A DNA stretch of 64,000 nt. Source: Prunella strophiata (lineage: Eukaryota; Chordata; Aves; Passeriformes; Prunellidae). The DNA lies in the NCBI GenBank assembly GCA_036583965.1, contig JAZBQD010000027.1, positions 4,854,187 through 4,918,186 of the forward strand. Reading direction: 5' to 3'. The translations under genes and the position numbers were made by a program. The notes under the pieces are model-generated. The model had not been told where the DNA came from. It was given only the letters and a program-made list of their open reading frames with translations, and did not search any database. Of the stretch, positions 51,301-63,300 are shown in pieces; within the stretch, counting starts at the first letter, position 1; each line of letters begins with the position of its first letter.

Positions 51301-54300
51301 TAAATCTCCAAATCAAGTTAGGCACAAATAAGCTTGTGAAATATAGCTTGTATTAAAGTAGTTGATACTTGAATAGTTTTTGACATTTAAGTGTTTCAAT
51401 TCAAATTTGCAAATGTGTACATTGCACCTCTACTCTGTGTAGACACCAGTGGACATTTTAAGCAGTATAGGTATAGGTCATGCAGTGGGAACCCAATTAA
51501 ATTTGTAATTACAGTCTTGAAAATTCAGACTCTTCAGATAAGAGTTGAGGCACAGTGTGAGTGGTTTGGAAGACCTGGCAATAGTGATTGTGTGAGATTT
51601 ATCAAGTGTACTTTGCTCTTAGTAATTCTATCCATGACACTCCTCTGCCCAAGAGATCTTGAAGCATTTTCCAGCAGGAGCAGAAAGCTTCCATCTGTAG
51701 ATATAAAATGAGAAAATTAGGATGTTGGCCTCCAAAGAAGTCAGTTTGAGCTGGGACTCAACTGAGTGGATAGTAGGAAGGAAAGAAGACACAAATTAAT
51801 TGAAACGTTTCCAAATTGAATCTGTCTTACTGATTTGTTTTTAAGTTTGGTGGTGAATGTGATGCAGAGAGATTCCATCCCATCAGAGGTGGACTATGAA
51901 ACAAGACAAGGAGTCTATTCCATTTGCCTGCAGCTTGCAAGGTATGTAATTGCTTCTCATTAGAGAAAGTGCTGCTTTCTTGGCTTTTAGCATGCAGCTT
52001 TTAATATTTAAGATTAATTGGTACTTTGAGTTCTGTTTCATTCACTCTGTGAGCATTCAGATAGAAGCCTGATGTTTTTACTCTGTGGATGCAGGTTCTT
52101 GCTGGTTGGGCAGACAGTGCCCATCATGTTTTTACTCTGTGGATGCAGGTTCTTGCTGGTTGGGCAGACAATGCCCATCTTGTTTTTTTACTCTGTGGAT
52201 GCAGGTTCTTGCTGGTTGGGCAGACAATTGTTTTTTACTCTGTGGATGCAGGTTCTTGCTGGTTGGGCAGACAATGCCCATGGTGTTTTTACTCTGTGGA
52301 TGCAGGTTCTTGCTGGTTGGGCAGACAATGCCCTTCATGTTTTTACTCTTTGGATGTAGGTTCTTGCTGGTTGGGCAGACAATGCCCATCTTGTTTTTTT
52401 ACTCTTTGGATGCAGGTTCTTGCTGGTTGGGCAGACAATGCCCACTCTGCTGGATGAGGATTTCATCAAGGATGGGGTGGAAGCTCTGTCCTCACGGCCC
52501 TTCCGCAACGTGAGCCGGCAGGCGAGCAGGCAGATGTCCATCTGTGGCACTCCTGAGAAGTCCTCCTACCGCCAGCTCTCCGTGTCTGACAGATCCTCCA
52601 TCAGGGTAGAAGAAATCATCCCAGCTGCAAGAGTTGCCATACAAGTAAGTATGGAAGTGTTGGATGGTTTTGATGTAGCAGTGTCATCTCCAATGACAGC
52701 TGTATAACTCTGTCTTTTATCCTGGCTTCATTTAAAAGCCTCTGAAAATCTTGACGGTCAGTGTCTCTGCCAGTCTTGATTTGAACTTTAACATAAAATA
52801 TTTTGGCACTACAAAGGGAAGCAGTACCCCAAAAGTGCTTACAAGAAATAGATGTACACAGAAATCTTGCTTGTGATTTATCTTCAGTCACACTTAACTC
52901 TTAAGATCTTATTCTTGTTAATTTTCTGTGAATTAAAAGGAGAAGGTTCCTGCTTGAACTTGTGGCTTTATGATCCATGATACTTTGAATTAGAAAAAAT
53001 TGGACAAGCCTTTTCCAAATAGCTCATTAAAAATTAAATTTGCTTGATGGTATTGTGGAGAAAAAGGAAATTTTTTATTTTCAGGACCTTAAAATGTTGT
53101 TTGAAAACCCATTGAGTCCAGCTTGAAAGAGACTTCATAGTTAATGTGACAAGTATGCTGTGTTAGGGTTGTTGAGCAGTGTTTCACAAATGGATTGAAC
53201 GATTGAAATCAGCATGCCTGCCTCCAGATAGGTGGCAAGGGTATCTATCCTCAGTGGGGAATTAAAAAATTAATTACTTCTACTAAGATAGCAATACCAA
53301 TCTCTCACTGGGGACAAAGAGACTCTTGAATCCTTGAACCTATGTAGAGAAGAGAGAGGAAATCAAATGTAAATGTCAATTTGACATGATCCAGAAGATA
53401 GATTCCTCTCATCCCTGTGGTTAACAAGGACTGTTGAATATCACAGAAGTGACTGCTGTTCTTGTTCCTCCAGACCATGGAGGTGAATGATTTCACCTCC
53501 ACAGTGGCTTGTTTCATGCGCCTCTCGTGGGCTGCTGCTGCAGGACGCCTGGACCTCGTGGGAAGCAGTCAGCCCATCAAAGAGAGCAACACTCTCTTCC
53601 CTGCTGGGATTAGAAACAGACTTAGCAGCTCAGGTGGGTTAACTCTGTCCCTAAACCAATCTAAAAGCATTTGGTTTAATCTTAATTGAACATTTTAGGA
53701 GCTTGAAGCTGAACTTATCAGGATGTTCATCCTCTTGGGTCTCCTCCAGCTTGGGACATTATACAATTTAATTACAAAAAATCTGAGCAAATTTATGTAC
53801 ATTCATCAGGCATTCAGAGAAGTTTTTAAATTGCAGAGGACTGACCAAAAGCTGAAAACATCTAAGTAAAATTAATGAATTACAGCACTTGTTCTTTTTT
53901 TTTTTTTTTTTTTAATGCAGGAAGTAACTGCAGTTCAGGAAGCGAAGGGGAGCCCACGGCCCTGCACTGCTGGGATCTGTGTGAGGCAGCAGTCTGTGTC
54001 CACCAAAGATGCTCTCATTGCTGGGGAAGCCTTGTCTCTCTTAGTAACCTGCCTTCAGCTACGTAGTCAGCAGCTAGGTATGGCAAAAAATTGGATTATT
54101 CATTATTTGGAGTATAAGCCAGGTGGGAGGAGGCTTTTGGATACAGTCAAGAAAAAAAAAAAAAGAAACTTTTAGCTTTGTTAGCTGAGTTAGCTCAAGC
54201 TAAAAACACAATATTTCATTAAAAATTACAGGGGATTTTTTTTCCAGGACTGAAATAAGGCATGTAGTGCTATGCTTTGGTGAAATGTTTTGGGAAAGCT

Positions 54301-57300
54301 GACTTACTGCCAGAATATAAATATTTGCACTGCCTTTGTAACTCTGTAATTCAGTAAGTGCTGCTGTTTGCATAGCTCCTGTTTAGTACTTGAGTCTTTG
54401 TGTACAGGAAGTGTAAACACTGGTGGTGTAGGAAGGCAAGGAAAATGCTGTTATGTCATGGTGGCAGCCTCTGGTGAGGGAAGGAAATCAGGAAATAGCC
54501 TTTACTACTTTTCAGTATTGATGTCCTCTAGGTCCTGTGGTATTTTAATGCAAGACTGTAACTGACTTATTTTAAAATATTATTTTTAATAAGATAGCCT
54601 GGTACTCTCCTGTTCCAGGATCTTTTTACAATTTGCCTTGTGTTGCTGATTTCATCATTGATATTCTGCTTGGATCACCAAGTGCTGAGGTAAGGGTCTT
54701 CCTCTGAAAACTTTCTAAATGCTCCTTCTGAAATGTGTATGTTCTGATAATTTCATATGGTCTGAACATAAAATTGTTTATTGCAAGTATTCCCACAGAT
54801 TAGTATTTTAATAAATAACCTTTGTATAATTGTTAGTAATTCTAGTATCTGATGATGGGTTGGTATAAAATGCTGTAGTATTGCATTTTCTAGGCTTGTT
54901 TCATCCATGAGATGCACAGGACTGTGCTGACTAGTCTAAAGAAAATAGTCTCATTTTTGGTGACACAAATTCTGTAAAACTAGTACTTCAGGGGAAGTTT
55001 AAAGTAACTTTGATTTGGGTAAAATTTGATGGATACTTCTGAAATTTTGAAAATTTATTCCAAGTGTCGGAACCCTCCTAAAATTCATTCTTTTTGATTT
55101 AAGATTATCTTGGATATTCTAAAATCTATTGAGTTTTATGCTTACTTCAATTTCATCATGTGCCATCTATTTATTTTGCATGAAGTCATTGCATCTCACC
55201 CCTTTATCTGCATTTATAATTTGTGTTTATCAGAGGTTTTCACTCAGGGCTGAACAGGGTGTGTTACATTTCTAGAAACCCTGGCTGGTGGGTGCAGAGC
55301 TCATAGCCCAGTTTGCACCATTGCAATGTCCATTTTTTCTGTTAGATTTCCAACATAACAGGAGTGTGGGGATTTTTGCATCTTTTGAGTAACTGCTGGT
55401 GTTGACAATGACAATGACTCTGTTGCAGATTCGTCGCGTTGCCTGTGACCAGCTGTACACCCTTAGCCAGACAGACACATCAGCTCACCCAGATGTACAA
55501 AAGCCAAACCAGTTCCTCCTGAGTGTTGTCCTTGGGGCCCAGCTGCCTCTTTGGTCACCAACCAGCATCATGAGAGGAATCAACCAGAGGTAAGTCACAT
55601 GTGTGCTCATTGAGGAAGCAATTTTGAAATGAGTAGCACTGTGGAAGCTCTGAGGAAAAAGGGATTAGCACTTGGCAAGTGTTGGAAGTAGATATCCTGC
55701 AATTTCCAGGGGAGTAACTGAGAAATTAAAGCATGTTGTTGTTTTATTGTCAACTGATAACTAACTAGAATTGCTATGAGGTGAGGGAAGAAATGAGGAT
55801 TAAATATGATTCCTAACATTCAGAAGTAGCTGTTGGGAAGGAATGATTTTTTTGAAGCTGCAGCATGCAGAAGCACACCTAGATGGTTATGCTGCTTTGG
55901 GTTAGATGGACAGAGCACACAGACTTTATAGACAACTTCTTTTTTAGAGAGAAATCTATGATTTTAAGTGTACCTTTCTTCTATTTGTATCTGTTTCAGA
56001 CTTTTGTCCCAGTGTACAGAATATTTTGACCTGAGATGTCAATTACTGGATGACCTGACATGTAAGTATGTGCAGACACCTGATTCAGTCATACTGATGG
56101 CAGCTTCCAAGCTTATCTTCCTTCTGTAGAAAATATGTAGAATTGGGGTTACTACACCTTGAGCTCAGAGTGACCTGCCAGTGTGCTGGCTGTCCTGTGC
56201 TAGTGCCTGGCATGGTCTGTTCTTGGCATTGGGCAGCTGCAGGGCAGCTCATTCCTTCTGGAAAGTGAACCGAGTTCCTTGGTGGAAGGTTTGCTTGATA
56301 CACATGGTGGAAAAACTAGACCATTTGAAATTCTTTGTATTTATATTCTACATTTCCAAAGCTGCTATTTTTTACTGTGTTCCTTTTTTTTTTTTCCTTG
56401 CAGCATCAGAAATGGAGCAGCTGAAGATAAGCCCAGCTGCCATGTTAGAAGATGAGATCACTTGGCTGGAAAATTTTGAGCCCAACCGCACGGCCGAGTG
56501 CGAGACTAGTGAGGCTGATAACATCCTGTTAGCAGGACACTTGAGGCTCATCAAGACTCTCCTTTCACTCTGTGGGGCAGAGAAGGAAATGGTTGGTGAG
56601 TATTCCTCTTTAAATTGACTAGTCTGGTGTGAATTCTGCATCAACACATGACTGTCTAGTCATGTAAGACATCAGTAGGAGTGATACAGAGCTATAAGGA
56701 CTGGTTTTAGCAGTACCTTTAATATTTGATAAAACATTTGTTGGTGTGGTGCTATGAAGTGGTTTTGTTGTTATGAAACACCTTTTTGACATTTGCAGTG
56801 ATAATGTAAGTGTTTAACAGTAGCTTGCTGTGTTTCAGGTTCATCTTTGATTAAGCCATTGTTGGATGATTTCCTGTTCCGAGCATCCAGGATTATTCTG
56901 AACAGCCATTCCCCAGCAGGCAGTGCTGCAATCAGTCAGCAAGACTTCCATCCAAAGTAAAAACTCTTTTTTTTTTTATGTTGAGTTTTATCTTCAATGT
57001 CATGAATGCAAATGTCAGCATTAAATCCTACAGACAGCATGATTTAATACCAGTGGTGGAGCATTTCTCCAGTTTTCTACACTTCCTACATCAATGCCCA
57101 AGTAGCATTTTGTACATTTTTGTGTGATCCAATATCCTTTCATTTCTGCACTTCAAAGTCTGTGCTTTGTTAGATCAATTATGAACTTGAGGCACAACTG
57201 AGTGCTGATTTCATGAGTCCAAAGAATATTCCTTTAGCTCATTACTGCTTGGGAAGTTGGCTAAATTGGAGCATAAGCAGGAAATTAACTTCCCAAGCTC

Positions 57301-60300
57301 CTTGTAAAACAGAATCTCAGAAGTTCCACTACTTTCTTTTTCCCTTCTCCCTGCCTATTTTGTTAAAAACTAACACCAAGCAAGTCTCCTTGCACCTGAG
57401 GAAGCTGATGTAGCCCAGAATAGATCAACTGGAGAAAAAAGAGTGGGCTTTCTCCTTCCTGTCACAGCTGTTGTGGCCATACAGTATCTGAAGGGGTGGG
57501 TGTAAATTAGCTCATGTGGAGTTCTGAGCTAATGCAGCTGCTTTGTTTGTGTTGCACTGTTAGATCAGGCATATCCTCACTGCCTTTCCACAAACCCAAA
57601 AGAAGGTTCCAGTGGAGCATTTAGCAACCCCTGACGTGAATGGGACTTGATCCACCTTAGTGCTTTGCTCCATTGCAGTTCATCCCAAGCATGCTCTTTT
57701 TTTTGCCTAAAGTAAATAAATCTTTTTCTTTGGCCTTCAGAAGAAAGTGCTGCTGTGTTGAATAACTTCTGAAAAGGTTTTGTACTGGTCTAGCTCAGGA
57801 CTAAGCTCATCTGTTGTAGCAAGGATGTTGTCTGGTCTAGCTCTTCCCAAGTTTTCCTCCCTGTAAAAAAAAGTCATTTTGTCTCCCATCAGTGTTACAT
57901 GATGGAGAGTGTCTGTTTGTCCTCAGACATGAAACCAATTCTGTTCTCTTTTAGAGCACCTCCTTTAGTGTATCCATGTCAGTAAAGGAGGCTTGTTCAA
58001 AGGAGTATTCCTCTTGCCACTCTTCTCATTGGATTCTTCCCCATTCTCCTACCCCAAGAAAGGAAAAAAAAAATAGCACTCTGCAGTCCCTCAGGAGTGT
58101 TTAATCACTCAAAGTGTTCTTGAGAACATTAATTGTTGCCTGTTCTGAGTAATACAGCTTTCTGGAATTAGAAATAATTGAGTCATCTAGCCAGTAGATC
58201 TCAATGTGGTTTTCTTTCCAGGTGCAGCACAGCAGACAGCAGATTAGCTGCTTATGAGGTGCTGGTAATGCTGGCTGACAGCTCACCCTCCAATCTCCAG
58301 CTGATTACAAAGGAGCTGCTTTCCATGCACCACCAGTGTGACCCTGCACTCACCAAGGAGTTTGATGTAAGCAAGAAGCCTTTTTTTATTTGTGTTAGCA
58401 TGGTTCACTTTGTTGCCTCATTCATGAGATTCCCATGGTTTTCAATTTAAAATGCCACAAGGCAGCTAAGGGGAAATGCAGATACATTTGATCTTCCTCA
58501 TAACCAAATACTCCAGTGTGTCTTTGTCTGTTATTATCTGAGTAAGAAAGAAATATTTCCTAAGTATCACAGATTTTATTTATTATTACATTTTAGGCCA
58601 TTTTCAACAGTGTTGTGCAATGTGTTAAATATTTAAATGACTGCATGCAGTGGTCTTGCAGTTTTTCAGAATTTATACTCCTGTTCTCCATTTAATTGTT
58701 CTTAACAAGTCATATACTAGGAGGGGTGGTTTTAAACTGAAAGAGAGTAGTTTTAGGTCACATATTAGGAAGAATTTGCTCCCTTTGAGGGTGGTGAGGC
58801 CCTGGCACAGGATTGCCCAGGGAAGCTGGGGCTGCCCCATTCCTGGAAGTGTCCAAGGCCAGGCTGGATGGGGTTTTGAGCAGCCTGGGGTAGTGGAAGG
58901 TGTCCCTGCCATGGCAGGGGGTGGAGCTGGTTAAAGGTCCCTTCCAACTCAAACCATTCTGTGATTCTACATTATAAAGGGGTTATAAAAGCTATAGAAT
59001 GTTGTTAGGGTCTAATGTTTTTTAAAAGTTGTTGGGACAAAATTATATTTGTCATTCCAGTACCTTCCACCAGTGGACAGTCGCTCCATTTCTGGATTTG
59101 TGGGACTGAAGAATGGTGGTGCTACTTGTTACATGAATGCTGTTTTCCAGCAGCTGTATATGCAGCCTGGTCTCCCAGAGGTAATTAGCTCAGCATCCAA
59201 TAAAATCCTCTTTTTGGAATTACTTTCACTTGAACCACTTCATCTTAGCACCATTTGTAAATAAATTGTAAAATGAAAAGTCAACTGTATGTGTATAAAT
59301 ATGCACAATAAATATATAAATTTTAAGTTGTAGTGCTGTGTGCCATGACAGCTTACAGTAATGATTTTTCCAAAACCCAGTTTAATAAGGTTATTTGTTT
59401 CCTTCCAGGCCTTGCTTTCCATTGATGATGATACTGATAATCCTGATGACAATGTGTTCTATCAAGTTCAATCTCTTTTTGGTCATTTGATGGAAAGCAA
59501 GCTACAGTATTATGTACCTGAGAACTTTTGGAAGGTATTGCATCTTTTTGTTTAGAATCTATAGCTTTTCTACTTAAAAAGTAATCATTTATTCAGCCTT
59601 TTTCAATTGCAAAATTTATAAACTAAGCTCTAATTCAAAAAAACAAACATGTTAAAATAAATTTATATTAAAAAATACTTTTCTTAGTGATATATATATA
59701 TTAAAAAGCCATCTTTTAACATGTATTTATATTTTATATAGATTTTCAAGATGTGGAATAAGGAACTTTATGTTAGAGAGCAACAGGATGCTTATGAGTT
59801 CTTCACCAGTCTTATAGATCAAATGGATGAGTACCTCAAGGTAAAAACCTCAGCATGCTATTTCTTTTCTGGTTCATGTGCATATCCTTGGTATCTTTTT
59901 TTCTTTTTGCTTTGATCTTTAGAAAAGAAGGAAGAGAGCCATTTGGCTCATTTTATAATCTGCACAGTATTCAGGAATTTAAAATTCTTACTGATTTCTT
60001 GGTCTTCCACCCTGCAATATATCCAACTGATGTCTAACTTTACATCTCCAACAGAAAATAGGAAGAGACCAAATATTTAAGAACACTTTTCAAGGAATCT
60101 TCTCTGATCAGAAGATCTGCAAGGACTGTCCTCACAGGTAATGTCACATTTAGTGCATCAGTTACCATGTTCTCCCAGAACTATTAAAATATGTAGGTCA
60201 AAGTAGCACTGGGAAGTAGATAAATGCCCCTGTGAGCATCACAGCTTTGACAGCTGTGGGGCAAATGGAATATTCTTTCCTAAACATATGTCTGGTTCCT

Positions 60301-63300
60301 GCCAGCTGGGTAAATCCTAACCTGTTTTTCTTCTTGTATTTAGGTATGAGCGTGAGGAAGCCTTCATGGCTCTCAACCTTGGTGTGACTTCGTGTCAGAG
60401 CCTGGAAATATCACTGGATCAATTTGTTAGAGGAGAGGTTCTGGAAGGCAGCAATGCATACTACTGTGAAAAGTGCAAAGAAAAGGTATTGATTCTTAAT
60501 TTTTGTGAAAGAAGATTTGTGTGCAGTCTGATGTTTTTAAGCATTACATGGCCACAGAAACCATGCTTAGATGCTGCTCACTCTTGCTGCACTGAAGACA
60601 AAATGCCTGTAACTCACGTTGTAAACTAAAAATTTAGAGGGATGGCAGGATGGTAAAGTTTTGTGTAACATATTGAGATGTATCCCAGTCATCCTATGGA
60701 CACCTATGACTTCCCATGGCTGGATTTTCACTGTGAATCTCTAGCAGGATGCTGCAGATGGCCTGGGGTATCAGATAGAGGTGATATTCTTGTTTCTTTT
60801 CAAGAGAACTACAGTGAAGCGCACCTGCATTAAGGTCTTACCCAGCCTGCTGGTGATTCACCTGATGAGGTTTGGCTTTGACTGGGAGAGTGGCCGTTCT
60901 ATTAAATATGATGAACAAATAAGGGTAAGAAAACTTTGCTTTATGGTGCCTTCCCCAGATACTTTGTGGAATGGACTTTCATTCTTCCTATTCATTTTTC
61001 CTTCTTTTCCCTACGTTTTGATGCAGGGATTTTGAGTATGCAGTACACTTACAACATGGTAGTGCTACAGAAAATAAGTGTTTTTCCTCAGAGTTTTCCT
61101 TGTTTGCAACATTCTCGGGGTCCTTTCAGAAAGAAAGCCAAAATACCTCCTTAAAGACAGTTTATTATTTAACATCTTTGTAACAAGCATAACAAGTTGA
61201 AGCTCCATATTTTCCTTTTGGTGTTCCCAATGTGGGAAGTATTGATACCACTCTCGTGAAATTACACGAAGCCTGTACACACTGCAATGTCTTGATTAAT
61301 CCAAGCTATCTCTTCAAACAGTTTCCCTGGATGCTGAACATGGAACCTTACACTGTGTCAGGGATGGCTCGTCAGGACTCATCCTCAGAAGTGGGGGAAA
61401 ATGGCAGGAGCACAGAGCAGGGAGGAGGAGGCTCCCCCAGGAAGAAAGTTGCCCCTACAGAAAACTACGAGCTCGTTGGTGTGATTGTGCACAGTGGGCA
61501 GGCTCATGCAGGGCACTACTACTCCTTCATCAAGGACAGGAGGTAACGGGCAAGAAGGTTCGTGGGGGAGGTCTGAGAGCTGTCTAAAGGCTTCTTGTTC
61601 TGGGAAGGTGCATGGAGCCATCCAGAGCTCTTCTGGAACCACTTTTCTCTACACCTATCATGAGGCAATGACAGTGATGTGGGACATCATAGAATAAACT
61701 TCTCATTAATTCTTATGTACCTTGTATTGCAGTTTGAGGGCTTCCTGACTTGCAGGTGATGTGCTTCTCACAGTTTTAATCAAGGTTATTTTTTAAAATG
61801 CAGCTTTGACATCAATTGCACTAAGCTTTCTTCTTACTGTCAAAACAAATGTGAGTTCAGGCTTGTCACTTCTAGGCTATTCAGGGTGGTTTGTTTTTTT
61901 TACCGAGACAATCAACTAACTTTGTTTCTGTTGTGTTTCTGTTCTGTTTTGATCACAGAGGATGTGGAAAAGGAAAGTGGTATAAATTTAATGACACCGT
62001 TGTTGAAGAATTTGATTTGACTGATGAAACCCTGGAATATGAATGTTTTGGTGGAGAATATAGACCTAAAGTCTATGATCAATGTAAGCAAAAGTGCACA
62101 CTGATTTACAGTAGTTTCATATTTTACACTGATTTCAGTAGCAGTAGAGCTTAGTCCATTGTGGGTACTTTGAGTTACTTGGACTCCTTCTGAACCATTT
62201 TTTTCCTAAAGCCTTCCCTTTACTGAAGGACAGAACAGCTTGTGTATGGCCTAATATGAATTGAGCCATATTCACTGATATTCAGCACTTTGTAAACTTA
62301 ATAGCAGAGATTGAAGAGCAAAATGGCACCTTGTTAATATAGTTTAAAAAAAAAACCCAACCAAACATAAACCAGCCCTTATTTTAGGCTAGTGAGAATG
62401 ACTTCATAGAACAGTGTGGCATCACACTGTTGAACTTTTCAATGCTTTAGGGAATTTATTCCAAGCACACTTCCAATATTCACCTGTTTCATAATTCAAA
62501 CACTTTTAATCCCTGACACAGACTGATGTTTAGATCTGACAAATTTATACTGCTGCAGTCCACATTACTTGTACCCCCAGTTTTGCTTCTATGTAGGAGT
62601 AGGAAAGGTACTAAACCTTTAAGAGCCTTCATGGGCTGCCTTTTGTGCCCACAGCAAACCCCTACCCCGACGTGCGCCGGCGCTACTGGAACGCCTACAT
62701 GCTGTTCTACCAGAGAGTGTCTGACCAGAACTCTCCTGTCCTGCCAAAGAAAAGCAGAGTCAGCGTTGTGCGTCAGGAAGCTGAGGACCTCTCCTTGTAA
62801 GTTCCTCTTGTATCCATGAAGGTTTCTCTCATGTTGATGTCTAGACCTCTCTCTGCTGGAATACCAGGCTCTTTCTTTACTCAGGACGAGTAAAACTCAG
62901 GAGATGTTGTTTTTGAAGTTTCACTCTGAAGTTTATTATCCTTATCTATTACAAACTCACAAGATGTGAGCTCTCACTAACAAGTCAAGAAAGTGAGCTA
63001 AAATGGTGTCTTTTCAAGGCTATTTAAGTCTTAATTATCTAATAAACAGTTGACATCTATATCATGCTCCTAACCCAATTATGATCACCTGAAACCCTGT
63101 AATGTGGACATCTTTCACCCAATTAGAGAAAATCACCCAGATCCATGGAGAAAAAGGAAGAAGAAGAAGAAGATCAAACAAGACAACTAACCCACACCCA
63201 AAATTCTCCATCTTGGCTCCCATATATCACCATATACTAAAATCCCAAATCTAAGTGTTTTAACCCTGTGAGCTCACACAACACTATCCAAACTACACAC

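Noticed and set aside
52072..52513. Three overlapping frames of Leu/Cys/Trp-rich repeats as a novel repeat protein
   Set aside because: They are translations of the tandemly repeated splice-site unit and lie in an intron.
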